From an uncultured Roseateles sp. (GTDB lineage: Bacteria > Pseudomonadota > Gammaproteobacteria > Burkholderiales > Burkholderiaceae), in NCBI GenBank assembly GCA_946886855.1, contig CAMPJJ010000073.1, positions 1 through 28,580 of the forward strand: a DNA stretch of 28,580 nucleotides. The letters run 5' to 3'. Every line of letters begins with the position of its first letter. Position 1 is the stretch's first letter. Both the position numbers and the translations under genes were made by a program. Of this stretch, positions 15,916 through 24,416 are shown in pieces. The notes beneath the pieces are model-generated. The model did no database searches. It was given only the letters and a program-made list of their open reading frames with translations, and was not told the origin of the DNA.

Positions 15916-16881
15916 ATGACCGACATCACCCTCCAAAACTTCGAAGCGGACCTCCTGCAGGCCTCCATGCAGCAGCCGGTGCTGCTCGACATCTGGGCGC
16001 CGTGGTGCGGCCCCTGCCGCACGCTGGGGCCGATGCTGGAGAAGCTGGAGGTGGCCTATGCGGGCCGCTGGAAGCTGACCAAGCTCAACAGCGACGACCA
16101 GCCGGAGATCGCGACACAGCTGAGCCAGGCCTTCGGCGTGCGGTCGATCCCGTTCTGCGTGATGTTCGTCGGCGGACAGCCGGTGGACGGATTCGTCGGC
16201 GCGATCCCCGAGGCGCAGATCCGCGAGTTCCTGGACCGTCACGTGCCCACGGGCGAGGCGCTGGAGGCCGAGGAAGACCTGGCCGAGGCGCAGGCGCTGC
16301 TCGAGGAGGGCGACGCGGACGGCGCGCTGGAGAAGCTGCAGGCGGCGGTGCAGGCCGACCCGAACAACGAGGCGGCGCGTTTCGACCTGATCCGCGCGCT
16401 GCTGGAGGACGACCAGCTGGCGCACGCCAAGGCGGCGTTCGCGCCGGTGGCGCACCTGGCCGCGGACACGATCACGCCGCACGCGAGATTCCAGGCCCTG
16501 GCCGCCTGGATCGCCGCGGCGGAGCGGGCTGAGCAAGGCCTGGATCCGGCGGCGCTGCAATCGGCGATCGCGAACGACAAGCGGGATTTCGACGCGCGCT
16601 TCGCGCTGGCGCAGGGCCTGTTCGCGGGGCGCGACTTCACCGGCGCGATGGAGGAGCTGCTCGAGATCATCATGCGTGACAAGACCTGGAACGACCAGCT
16701 CGCGCGCAAGACCTACGTCTCGATCCTCGAGATCATGACCAAGCCTGCACCGGCGGCGCATGGCCACGGCGCCGGTGCGCCGCAGGCGGGCGGCCTGCAG
16801 CTGTCCGGCCACAGCACCGTGGCGCCGGCCGACCCGCTGGTCGACCAGTACCGCCGCAAGCTCAGCATGGCGCTGTTCTGA
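15916..16881 (+). CDS. cnoX: Thioredoxin-fold co-chaperone CnoX (YbbN) with TPR-like C-terminus
   Basis: This is a 321-residue cytosolic protein. Residues 1-110 are a thioredoxin domain with the redox-active WCGPC (C31, C34), cis-Pro79 in RSIPFCVMF, and the usual DIWAPWCGPC context. Residues 115-285 form TPR-like repeats (EAQALLEEGDADGALEKLQ, DARFALAQGLFAGRDF), and the protein ends in a family-typical PLVDQYRRKLSMALF. CnoX/YbbN protects proteins from hypochlorite damage and hands them to GroEL or DnaK. The E. coli protein lacks a functional CxxC, whereas this one has CGPC and could also reduce disulphides. A His/Gly/Ala-rich stretch (about 285-300) precedes the terminal helix. No Shine-Dalgarno is visible before the ATG. 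It diverges from purE. Confidence 0.92.
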   Translation: MTDITLQNFEADLLQASMQQPVLLDIWAPWCGPCRTLGPMLEKLEVAYAGRWKLTKLNSDDQPEIATQLSQAFGVRSIPFCVMFVGGQPVDGFVGAIPEAQIREFLDRHVPTGEALEAEEDLAEAQALLEEGDADGALEKLQAAVQADPNNEAARFDLIRALLEDDQLAHAKAAFAPVAHLAADTITPHARFQALAAWIAAAERAEQGLDPAALQSAIANDKRDFDARFALAQGLFAGRDFTGAMEELLEIIMRDKTWNDQLARKTYVSILEIMTKPAPAAHGHGAGAPQAGGLQLSGHSTVAPADPLVDQYRRKLSMALF

Positions 16882-16914
16882 CCTGACCCCCGGGTCGTCT
16901 GACTTCCCAGATCC

Positions 16915-16931
16915 GGCGCGCTGCGCGCGCC
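16915..16931. terminator. Hairpin between convergent cnoX and deoR-type genes
   Basis: A perfect 7-bp stem, GGCGCGC/GCGCGCC, encloses a 3-base loop (TGC) in the 66 bp between two convergent stop codons. There is no T-run on either strand. The strong GC hairpin and its place between convergent genes suggest a shared transcription end, but this is not proven by sequence alone. Confidence 0.4.
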
Positions 16932-16947
16932 CCTCACCCTTGCCCTC

Positions 16948-17706
16948 TCAGAACATCACCTGCGCCACTCCGGCGCGCGTGAGCCGATCCAGCTCCAGAG
17001 GGTCCGCTTCGTTGTCGGTGACCAGCACATCGATGCTGGCGCAGTCGCAGACCTGCATCCGACTCCCCTGCCCCAGCTTGCTGGCATCGGCGAGCAGCAC
17101 CCGCTGCCTCGCCCTGGCCAGCATCGCCTGCGCGACGGCGACTTCCGCCCACAGGTAGCTTGACGCGCCCTGCCGCGCATCGAGCGCGGTCGGCGAGATC
17201 AGCGCGATGTCCACGCGATGCCGCGCAATCTCCGCGACGGTGAACTCACCGAAGGTGCCCGAGGTCTCCGGCACGTACGCGCCGCCGAGCATCAGCAGCT
17301 CGTGCCCCTGGCGCCCGGCCATCGCGTCGCACACCGCGACCGAATTCGTGATCACCCGCAGTGCCTGGGCCTGGGCGAGCGCCTGGGCCAGCGCATGCGT
17401 CGTCGATCCCGCGTCGATGAACAGGCTCATCCCCGGCTTCACCAGCGCCATCGCCTGCCGCGCGATCGCCTGCTTCTGCCGCCGGCGCGACTGCGCCCGT
17501 TCGGCATAGCTGGCCTCGGCCGGCACCTCCGACTGCACCGCGCCACCGTGCACGCGGGCAAGCTTGCCGCCCTGCTCCAGCTCGATCAGGTCGCGCCGCA
17601 CCGTCTCGCGCGACACGCCGAGCTCGCGCGCGGCCTCGTCCGTCGTGAGGCGGTGCCGCTCCCGCAGCAGCAAGAGGATCTTGTCGTGTCGTTCCTGGGA
17701 CCACAT
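16948..17706 (-). CDS. DeoR/GlpR family transcriptional regulator
   Basis: This is a 252-residue repressor. An N-terminal winged helix-turn-helix carries the DeoR signature LTTDEAARELGVSRETVRRDL (its core GVSRETVRRDLIELE, residues 30-45) followed by LARVHGGA. The C-terminal DeoRC effector domain has FIDAGSTTHALAQAL, ITNSVAV, MLGGAYVPETSGTFG and LLADASKLGQGS, which in the family bind a phosphorylated sugar or related metabolite. The start at 17704-17706 (MWSQERHDKIL) matches the family N-terminus; an ATG eleven codons earlier is possible. The gene diverges from the TonB-dependent receptor with 241 bp between, so it is the likely local regulator of the transport operon. A phosphorylated effector would suit an organophosphate pathway, but this is inference. 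Confidence 0.92.
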   Translation of the reverse strand: MWSQERHDKILLLLRERHRLTTDEAARELGVSRETVRRDLIELEQGGKLARVHGGAVQSEVPAEASYAERAQSRRRQKQAIARQAMALVKPGMSLFIDAGSTTHALAQALAQAQALRVITNSVAVCDAMAGRQGHELLMLGGAYVPETSGTFGEFTVAEIARHRVDIALISPTALDARQGASSYLWAEVAVAQAMLARARQRVLLADASKLGQGSRMQVCDCASIDVLVTDNEADPLELDRLTRAGVAQVMF

Positions 17707-17809
17707 GGATCGCTTGTTCTCCCTGCATGGACCTCGCATTCACCCAGATCCACGCAGCGCCTTCATGACAGTTTGAGGATTTTTCTGTGATGTTGTGGAT
17801 ATCCAGCAT

Positions 17810-17823
17810 CCGTCGCGCGACGG
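17810..17823. promoter_or_regulatory. 14-bp perfect palindrome in the divergent regulator/receptor promoter region
   Basis: CCGTCGCGCGACGG is a perfect palindrome midway between the regulator and receptor genes. It is flanked by two T-rich stretches that both begin TTTTTC (17780-17785 and 17831-17836), 51 bp apart and therefore near five helical turns. These are candidate binding sites for the DeoR-type regulator or RNA polymerase. No experimental consensus was matched, so the assignment is tentative. Confidence 0.35.
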
Positions 17824-17947
17824 GCTGTGGTTTTTCGTGTTTGTCGTTGTCTTGTCGTGGAGGGTTGTGACAGTGCGGGTCGTTCGTTAGTCAAACCGAC
17901 TGCTTGTCCGACGCCTCTCCGACACCTCAACGCACCGAGTCCCCCCC

Positions 17948-20224
17948 ATGAAGCACCCGATGCCCACCGCCCTGGTCCTGGCCCTCAGCCTGGCCTACGT
18001 TGTCCCCGCCGCCGCGCAGTCCGCCGACGCGTCGAAGCCCGCCGACACGACCGCCGCCGCCACCTCGTCCGAACGCTCCGAGCGCTCCGAACTCGAGCGC
18101 GTCACCGTCTCCGTCGGTCGCGGCCAGCTGCGCTCCGTGCAGAGCCTGAGCCAGACCGAGTTCGACAACGCCCTGGCCGGCAGCAGCCCGCTCGCGACCG
18201 TCGCCCGCCTGCCCGGCGTGAACTTCCAGTCCGCCGACGGCCTGGGCAACTACGAATGGTCGACCCGCTTCACCGTGCGCGGCTTCTCGCAGAACCAGCT
18301 CGGCTTCACGCTCGACGACGTGCCGCTGGGCGACATGTCCTACGGCAACTTCAACGGCCTGCACATCAGCCGCGCGATCTCGAGCGAGAACGTCGGCCGC
18401 GCCTCGCTGTCGCAGGGCGCCGGCGCGCTGGAAGCGGCCTCGTCCAGCAACCTGGGCGGCACGCTGCAGTTCTATTCGAGCGACCCGCTGGACAAGTTCG
18501 GTTTCCGCGCCTCGCAGACCGTCGGCAGCGATTCCGCCGCCCGCACCTTCCTGCGCGTGGACAGCGGCCGCACGGTGGTCGGCGACTTCTACGTCAGCTA
18601 CACCCACCAGGACGCCGACAAGTGGAAGGGCGACGGCCAGCAGAAGCAGGAGCAGTGGAACCTGAAGTGGACCCAGGCGATCGGCGACAGCCGCCTGTCG
18701 GCCTTCATCAACACCTCGCGCCGCAAGGAAGTGGACTACCAGGATCTGTCGCTGGACCTGATCAAGCGCAAGGGCGACAGGCTCGACAACTTCTACCCGG
18801 ACTTCGCCGCCGCGGTGAAGGCCTCCAACACGCTGTGCGGCAACAACGGCAGCACCTACGTGGCGGCCTGCGACGACCAGTACTACGCCGGCGCCGGCCT
18901 GCGCAACGACGAGCTCTATGGCGTCTCCGCCGACCTGCGCCTGGCGCAGAACATCACCTGGAAGACGACCGCCTACTACCACCACAACAAGGGCATGGGC
19001 CTGTGGTTCACGCCGTACCAGGCCTCGCCGGACGGCACGCCGATCTCGGTGCGCACGACCGAGTACGGCATCAAGCGCGGCGGCGTGGTCTCCAACGCCG
19101 AGTTCGACCTCGGCGACCACCTGATCAAGGCCGGCGTCTGGTTCGAGGACAACGACTTCGACCAGGCCCGCCGCTTCTACGCCGCCTCGGCCGCCACCAG
19201 CGTCTACCAGTTCCCGAGCAACCCCTTCCTGACGCAGTGGCAGTACGCGTTCAACACGAAGACCTCGCAGTTCTCGCTGTCCGACACCTGGTCGGTCACC
19301 AAGGACCTGACGGTCGGCGCCGGCTTCAAGGCGCTGAAGGTCAAGATCGACGGCCAGCTGGAAGCGGGCACCGGCATGCCGTCGGGCTCGATCAGCGCGG
19401 AGAAGGGCTTCCTGCCGCAGCTGGGCCTCAACTACCGCCTGTCGGCCAACAACGAGCTCTACGGCACGCTGGCGCGCAACATGCGCGCCTACCAGGGCGC
19501 GGCGACCGGCACCTCGCCGTTCGCGACGACCACCGCCGGCTTCGACGCGATCAAGGGCAGCCTCAAGCCCGAGACCTCGGACACCGTCGAGGCCGGCTGG
19601 CGCACCAGCGGCCGCGGCTACGAAGGCTCCGTCAGCGCCTACCTGGTCAACTTCAAGGACCGCCTGCTGAGCGTGCAGCAGGGCTCCGGCATCCAGGGCA
19701 ACCCGGTCGTGCTGTCCAACGTCGGCGACGTGCGCGCCACCGGCGTGGAAGCGGCGCTGTCCTTCCGCCTGGCCTCGGCGCTCACCTGGTACAACAGCGT
19801 CAGCCTGTCCAAGTCGACCTACCGCGACGACGTGGTCAGCGGCACCACGACGATCGCGATCCGCGGCAAGCGCGTGGCCGACGCGCCGGACACGATGATC
19901 AAGTCGCAGCTGGGCTACGACGACGGCGCGCTGTTCGGCAACATCGGCGTGGACTACATGTCCAAGCGCTACTACGCGTACACCAACGACGCCTCGGTCC
20001 CGGACCGCACGCTGGTGAACCTCAGTGCCGGCTACAAGCTGAAGAACGTCTCGATGCTGCGCGAGCTGAGCCTGCAGGGCAGCGTGACCAACCTGTTCGA
20101 CAAGCACTACATCTCGACCATCGGCTCGAACGGCTTCACCAACAGCGACCCGACGGGCACCTACGCCACGCTGCTGCCGGGCGCGCCCCGTCAGTTCTTC
20201 GTGACGCTGACCGGGAAGTTCTGA
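17948..20224 (+). CDS. TonB-dependent outer-membrane receptor
   Basis: This 758-residue receptor has a signal peptide ending PAAA before QSADAS. A TonB-box-like LERVTVSV (about 49-56) comes next, then a plug domain (about 60-180) with TVARLPGVNFQ, FTVRGFSQNQLGFTLDDVPLG in part, and AASSSNLGGTLQF. The 22-stranded barrel ends in the family C-terminus APRQFFVTLTGKF with terminal Phe. Conserved late-barrel elements such as LKPETSDTVEAGW and LQGSVTNLFDKHY are present. It would import a scarce ligand using TonB energy. No Shine-Dalgarno precedes the ATG; seven C residues do. It heads the operon that continues into phoD, 4 bp after its stop. Context suggests an organophosphorus ligand, although a siderophore or other ligand is not excluded by the sequence. 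Confidence 0.94.
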   Translation: MKHPMPTALVLALSLAYVVPAAAQSADASKPADTTAAATSSERSERSELERVTVSVGRGQLRSVQSLSQTEFDNALAGSSPLATVARLPGVNFQSADGLGNYEWSTRFTVRGFSQNQLGFTLDDVPLGDMSYGNFNGLHISRAISSENVGRASLSQGAGALEAASSSNLGGTLQFYSSDPLDKFGFRASQTVGSDSAARTFLRVDSGRTVVGDFYVSYTHQDADKWKGDGQQKQEQWNLKWTQAIGDSRLSAFINTSRRKEVDYQDLSLDLIKRKGDRLDNFYPDFAAAVKASNTLCGNNGSTYVAACDDQYYAGAGLRNDELYGVSADLRLAQNITWKTTAYYHHNKGMGLWFTPYQASPDGTPISVRTTEYGIKRGGVVSNAEFDLGDHLIKAGVWFEDNDFDQARRFYAASAATSVYQFPSNPFLTQWQYAFNTKTSQFSLSDTWSVTKDLTVGAGFKALKVKIDGQLEAGTGMPSGSISAEKGFLPQLGLNYRLSANNELYGTLARNMRAYQGAATGTSPFATTTAGFDAIKGSLKPETSDTVEAGWRTSGRGYEGSVSAYLVNFKDRLLSVQQGSGIQGNPVVLSNVGDVRATGVEAALSFRLASALTWYNSVSLSKSTYRDDVVSGTTTIAIRGKRVADAPDTMIKSQLGYDDGALFGNIGVDYMSKRYYAYTNDASVPDRTLVNLSAGYKLKNVSMLRELSLQGSVTNLFDKHYISTIGSNGFTNSDPTGTYATLLPGAPRQFFVTLTGKF

Positions 20225-20228
20225 GGAC

Positions 20229-21440
20229 ATGGCCGGGGACGTCGATGACGTGGAGGGACCCGCGGAAGCGGGTACCCGGCTGACGCGCCGTCAGTGGCTG
20301 GCGGGCTCGCTCGCGGTGCCGATGGCCGTGCCGTTGGCGGGCTGCGCCACGGCGGATCCGGCGCCCCCGGTGGCCGAACCGGTCGCGAAAGCCGACGCAG
20401 AGACGCCCCGGCGTTTCCGCGTCGCCTTCGGCTCCTGCGCCAAGCAGTCCAAGCCGCAGCCGATCTGGCGCGCGATCGGGGCAGCGAAGCCGGACCTGTT
20501 CGTCTTCCTCGGCGACAACCTGTACGCGGACGCCCGCGACGAAGCGACGCTGCGCCAGCGCTACGCCGAGTTCATGGCGGTCGAGCCGCTGCAGGCGTTC
20601 CGGCGTTCGACGCGCCACGTCGCGATCTGGGACGACCACGACTTCGGCGACGACGACGAAGGCGCGGACTACCCGCTCAAGCAGCTCTCTCAGCAGCTGT
20701 TCTGCGAGGCGTGGAACGAGCCCGCGGACTCGCCGCGGCGGCGCGCGGACGGCATCTACCAGAGCTATGTCTTCGAAGCGCTCGGCCGGCGCATCCAGGT
20801 GATCCTGCCGGACCTGCGCTTCAACCGCACGATGCTGACGGCCGATCCGTCGCTGAAGTCGAGCTACGCGGCCATGGTGCTGCGCGCCAAGCTCAGCGGG
20901 CAGCCGATGACCGGCTGGTACGTGCCGGACGCCCGGCCCGAGGCGACGCTGCTCGGCGAAGCGCAGTGGGCGTGGCTCGAGGCGCAGCTGCGCGTGCCGG
21001 CGGACGTGCGCCTGATCGGCTCCAGCGTGCAGTTCGCGGCCGACGGCAGCGGCTGGGAAGGCTGGGCCAACTTCCCGCGGGAACGCGACCGGCTGATCGA
21101 GCTGATCCGCACGACGCGCGCGGAAGGCGTGGTCTTCCTCAGCGGCGACATGCACTACGCGGAGCTCTCCAGCATCGATGTCGCCGGCGGCTACCCGCTG
21201 TGGGACGCGACCTCCAGCGGCCTGACCGAGGTCTGGGACATCCCCACGCCCAACCGGAACCGGCGCTCGGCGGTGATGGCGGAATTGAACTTCGGCGTAC
21301 TCGATGTCGAGCCTGTCACCGAAGGGGAGGATGATCTTCGCCTGCGCTTCGCGCTGTGCGACGTGAATGGAAAGGCCAAGGTGACGAAGGAACTGACGCT
21401 GTCGGGCCTGCGCTTCCCGGCCAAGGAGAAGACCGCATGA
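20229..21440 (+). CDS. PhoD-like alkaline phosphatase/phosphodiesterase, Tat-exported
   Basis: This 403-residue metallophosphoesterase belongs to the PhoD family. The N-terminus carries a twin-arginine signal, RLTRRQWLAGSLA (RR at 20-21), followed by a lipobox-like VPLAGC with C39, so a Tat-exported lipoprotein is likely. Catalytic-core motifs are FRVAFGSCAKQ (63-73), DLFVFLGDNLYAD (89-101), the metal-binding IWDDHDFG (133-140), LPDLRFNRTM and LSGDMHYAEL. PhoD enzymes need folded metal loading (Fe/Ca) before export, which fits Tat. They cleave phosphomono- and diesters outside the inner membrane. GAGGAC overlaps the preceding stop region. The stop codon overlaps the start of the substrate-binding protein gene (ATGA). 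Confidence 0.9.
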   Translation: MAGDVDDVEGPAEAGTRLTRRQWLAGSLAVPMAVPLAGCATADPAPPVAEPVAKADAETPRRFRVAFGSCAKQSKPQPIWRAIGAAKPDLFVFLGDNLYADARDEATLRQRYAEFMAVEPLQAFRRSTRHVAIWDDHDFGDDDEGADYPLKQLSQQLFCEAWNEPADSPRRRADGIYQSYVFEALGRRIQVILPDLRFNRTMLTADPSLKSSYAAMVLRAKLSGQPMTGWYVPDARPEATLLGEAQWAWLEAQLRVPADVRLIGSSVQFAADGSGWEGWANFPRERDRLIELIRTTRAEGVVFLSGDMHYAELSSIDVAGGYPLWDATSSGLTEVWDIPTPNRNRRSAVMAELNFGVLDVEPVTEGEDDLRLRFALCDVNGKAKVTKELTLSGLRFPAKEKTA

Positions 21441-22567
21441 CCCTGTCCCGACGCAGCCTGCTGCGGACCCTGCCCGCTTCGCTGCCGGCCCTCCTGCCCG
21501 CAGCGATGCCCGCCTTCCTGCCCGTGTCATTCGGGCTTTCTGCGTTTGACGCCGCCGCGCAAGGCGGCCAGCCGGCCTCGATCGCGCTGGACGCGCTGAT
21601 GACCGCCGCCCGCAAGGAGGGCCGCGTGAACAGCCTCGGCATGCCCGACGACTGGGCCAACTGGCGCGCGACCTGGGCCGACCTGCAGCGGCTTTACGGC
21701 CTGGCGCATGTCGACACCGACATGAGCAGCGCCGAGGAGATCGCCAAGATCGAGGCCGAGAAATCCAATGCGAGCGCGGACCTCGGCGACGTCGGTTTCG
21801 AGTTCGGCGCGATCGCGAAGGCGCGCGGCATCACGCAGCCGTACAAGCCGACGACCTGGGCGCAGGTGCCGGACTGGGCCAAGGACGCCGACGGGCACTG
21901 GGCGCTCGCGTACACGGGCACGATCGCGTTCGCGGTCAACCGCAAGCGCTTGAAGGACGTGCCGCGCAGCTGGCAGGCGCTGTTCGCGTCCAAGGCGCGC
22001 GTGATGATCGGCGAGGTCGGCCGCGCGGCGCAATCCAACGCGGCCGTGCTGGCCGCGGCGGTGGCGCTCGGCGGCGACGAGACCAGGCTGCAGCCGGCGC
22101 TGGCCGCGTTCTCGCAGATCGCCAAGGACAAGCGGCTGATCGGCACCAACGCGACGCCCGCGCTGATGGAGCGCGCCGAGGCCGACGCCTTCCTGCTGTG
22201 GGACTTCAACGCGCTGTCCTACCGCGCGAAGCTGCCCAATGCCGCGGACTACGAGGTGCTGATCCCGTCCGACGGATCGGTCACCAGCGGCTACACGACC
22301 CTCCTCAACCGCTGGGCGCCGCATCCGAACGCGGCCATGCTGGCGAGGGAATACATCTTCAGCGACGCCGGCCAGATGAACCTCGCGCGCGGCCACGCGC
22401 GGCCGATCCGGATCGCGCAGCTCCCGCTGCCCGCCGACCTGACGGCGCTGCTGGTGCCTGAAGCGCAGTACGCCAAGGCGCGCGCATTGAAGCCGGCCCT
22501 CTGGACCGAAGAGGTCAAGAAGCTGCCGCGCGCGTGGCAGCGCGAGGTCCTGGGAGCCGCACGATGA
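21437..22567 (+). CDS. ABC transporter substrate-binding protein, Tat signal
   Basis: This is a 376-residue periplasmic solute-binding protein of the Fe(III)/polyamine/2-aminoethylphosphonate-like cluster (extracellular solute-binding family 1). The leader MTLSRRSLLRTLPA carries a twin-arginine motif (S-R-R-x-L-L) followed by a long hydrophobic stretch and a probable cleavage near DAAAQ, residues 38-42. The mature protein shows ARKEGRVNSLGMPDDWANW near the start (core EGRVNSLGMPD) and ADLGDVGFEFG, WALAYTGTIAFAVNR and LLWDFNALSYR, typical lobe-hinge segments. The ATG overlaps the phoD stop (ATGA) and has AAGGAGA upstream. Its own stop overlaps the phosphodiesterase start in the same way. Ligand identity cannot be read from the sequence; two phosphoesterase neighbours suggest a phosphorus compound. 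Confidence 0.87.
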   Translation: MTLSRRSLLRTLPASLPALLPAAMPAFLPVSFGLSAFDAAAQGGQPASIALDALMTAARKEGRVNSLGMPDDWANWRATWADLQRLYGLAHVDTDMSSAEEIAKIEAEKSNASADLGDVGFEFGAIAKARGITQPYKPTTWAQVPDWAKDADGHWALAYTGTIAFAVNRKRLKDVPRSWQALFASKARVMIGEVGRAAQSNAAVLAAAVALGGDETRLQPALAAFSQIAKDKRLIGTNATPALMERAEADAFLLWDFNALSYRAKLPNAADYEVLIPSDGSVTSGYTTLLNRWAPHPNAAMLAREYIFSDAGQMNLARGHARPIRIAQLPLPADLTALLVPEAQYAKARALKPALWTEEVKKLPRAWQREVLGAAR

Positions 22568-23586
22568 CCCCGGGCACCGGACCTCTACCGCCTCCGTTCC
22601 CCGGCGCCTCGATCACCGCCGGAACGCCTTCGCCTTCGGCTGCAGGTGCGGGTACGGGTACGGCTGCGACCGGGGCCACATCGATCTCCAGCGCCCCGCC
22701 GGCTTCCCTGCCGACCTCCTCGTCGTCGATCGATGCCGCCGCCGAAGCAGCAGCGGCGATCGCTCACGCGGCGGATCCCGCGCGCAAGCTCGTCGTGCTG
22801 CTGGCCGACGGCCTGCGCGCCGACACCGCGCGCGACTACATGGGCTACCTGCAGGCGCTCAACGAGTCAGGGCGCGCGCAATGGCGCTCGCTGCGCTGCG
22901 AGCTGCCGAGCCTGTCGCGCCCGCTGTACGCGACGGTGATCAACGGCGAGCCGCCGTTGACGCACGGCATCCTCGGCAACGGCCAGGCCGGACAGGCGCT
23001 CTCGCACCACCTGTTCCAGCAGCTGGACGCGCAGGGCGTGCCGGCCGCGGTCGCCGCGTATCACTGGTTCTACGAATTGCTGGCCGGCGAGGTCTTCGAT
23101 CCGCTGCGCCATCGCGACGCGGTGCCGGCGGGCTGCGGCATCCAGGCGGCGCGTTGGTACTGGGAGGACGACTACCCGGACAGCCACCTGCTCGCCGACG
23201 CCGAAGCGCTGCGCCGCGCACACCTGCCGGTGCAAGGCCCGTCGCTGCTGTTCATCCATCCGATGGGACCGGACCTGGCGGGCCACGTGCACGGCGGCGA
23301 ATCGACGCAGTACGCGACGAGCGCGCGCAAGCTCGACATGCTGCTCGCGCAGCTGCTGCCGCGCTGGCACGCCGAGGGCTTCGACCTGCTGGTGACCAGC
23401 GATCACGGCATGAACGCCGACCGCATGCACGGCGGCCCGCTGCCGGTGGAGCGCGAGGTGCCGCTGGTCTGGGTGCCGCACGACGGCGCGGTGGGCCTGG
23501 CACTGCCCGAGCGGCAGACGGACATCGCGGGCTGGATCCTGGCGCGACTGGGCATCGCCGCAGCCCCGGGAGGCTTGGCGGCATGA
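22564..23586 (+). CDS. Cytoplasmic alkaline-phosphatase-superfamily phosphodiesterase (NPP/phosphonoacetate hydrolase-like)
   Basis: This 340-residue protein has no signal peptide. Residues 75-330 form a type I phosphodiesterase/nucleotide pyrophosphatase-like domain. Metal and catalytic positions can be placed: D82 (VVLLADGLRAD), nucleophile S116 (LPSLSRPLYATVINGEPP), HGI at 134-136, D237 and H241 (HPMGPDLAGHVHG), D280-H281 (VTSDHGMNAD) and H289. The nucleophile is Ser where many relatives have Thr. The first 70 residues are a Pro/Ser/Thr/Ala-rich low-complexity tail with no counterpart in typical family members. It is joined by ATGA overlaps to the genes on both sides, inside an ABC importer operon. 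It therefore probably hydrolyses the imported compound in the cytoplasm. Whether that substrate is a diester, monoester or phosphonate is open. Confidence 0.85.
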   Translation: MTPGTGPLPPPFPGASITAGTPSPSAAGAGTGTAATGATSISSAPPASLPTSSSSIDAAAEAAAAIAHAADPARKLVVLLADGLRADTARDYMGYLQALNESGRAQWRSLRCELPSLSRPLYATVINGEPPLTHGILGNGQAGQALSHHLFQQLDAQGVPAAVAAYHWFYELLAGEVFDPLRHRDAVPAGCGIQAARWYWEDDYPDSHLLADAEALRRAHLPVQGPSLLFIHPMGPDLAGHVHGGESTQYATSARKLDMLLAQLLPRWHAEGFDLLVTSDHGMNADRMHGGPLPVEREVPLVWVPHDGAVGLALPERQTDIAGWILARLGIAAAPGGLAA

Positions 23587-24416
23587 GCCTGACTGCGCGG
23601 ACCGCCACGCGGCTCGCCGGCCCGCTGCTCCTGCTGACGGCGGCGGCCCTGCTGCTGCCCTTCGGCTGGCGCGCGATCGCGCTGCTCGTCGACTGCACCG
23701 GCCAAGGCAACGGCTGCGCCGTCGGCGAACTGACCGCTGACAGCTACTACCTCGAAGCCGCCTGGAACACGCTGTGGCTGAGCACGCTCTCCGCGCTGAT
23801 CGGCCTGACCCTCGGGCTCGGCGCGGCGATCGCGCTGCTGCGCGTCCCTCGCCTCGAATCCCCGGTGACGCTGCTCGCGAGCCTGGGCGCCAACTTCTCC
23901 GGCGTGCCGCTCGCGGTGGCGTTGCTGCTGCTGTTCGGCGCACAAGGCGTCGTGACCGCGACGATGCAGGCCGCGGGGCTTGCGCCGTGGATGGACCTGC
24001 AAGGCCTCGACGGCCTGCTGCTCGCGTATGTCTGCTTCCAGGCGCCGCTGGCGACGCTGCTGCTCGTCGCGCCGGTGAAGATGCTGGACGGCTCGCTCCA
24101 GGACGCGGCGGCCACGCTCGGCGCGGGACCGGTGCTGTACTGGCGGCGCGTCGGACTGCCGATGATGCTGCCCAGCCTCGTGGAGGTCTTCGGCCTGCTC
24201 TTCGCCAACGCGGCAGCGGCCTTCGCCACGCCGTTCGCGCTGAGCGGCACGGCGGCCCATGTGCTCGCAGTGCGCATCGCCTCGCTCGTGAGCGGCGACA
24301 TCTTCGCGCAGCCCGAGCTGTCGGCGCTGCTGGCGCTGGTGCTGTTCACGATGCTCGCGGTGGTGCTCGCCCTCACGCGAGGACTGGCGGCGCGACTCCG
24401 ACAGGGGCATGCATGA
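23583..24416 (+). CDS. ABC transporter permease 1
   Basis: This is a 277-residue inner-membrane permease with about six hydrophobic segments. The MetI-type binding-protein-dependent domain contains an EAA-like loop at about 174-193 (DAAATLGAGPVLYWRRVGLP), which docks on the ATPase. A short periplasmic loop after the first helix carries two cysteines (DCTGQGNGCAVG, residues 37-48) that could form a disulphide. Its ATG overlaps the phosphodiesterase stop (ATGA) and its stop overlaps permease 2 likewise. With permease 2 it would form the heterodimeric channel for the substrate delivered by the binding protein. Confidence 0.92.
   Translation: MSLTARTATRLAGPLLLLTAAALLLPFGWRAIALLVDCTGQGNGCAVGELTADSYYLEAAWNTLWLSTLSALIGLTLGLGAAIALLRVPRLESPVTLLASLGANFSGVPLAVALLLLFGAQGVVTATMQAAGLAPWMDLQGLDGLLLAYVCFQAPLATLLLVAPVKMLDGSLQDAAATLGAGPVLYWRRVGLPMMLPSLVEVFGLLFANAAAAFATPFALSGTAAHVLAVRIASLVSGDIFAQPELSALLALVLFTMLAVVLALTRGLAARLRQGHA

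Noticed and set aside
16885..16896. Palindrome GACCCCCGGGTC after cnoX as a terminator
   Set aside because: The stem is only five pairs around two unpaired bases, which leaves no workable hairpin loop, and no T-run follows. The stronger hairpin at 16915-16931 is the better candidate.
17927..20230. Long minus-strand open frame opposite the TonB-dependent receptor, and a second plus-strand frame through the same region
   Set aside because: Both lack signal peptide, domains and normal composition. The receptor frame has signal, plug, barrel and terminal Phe, so the others are compositional shadows.
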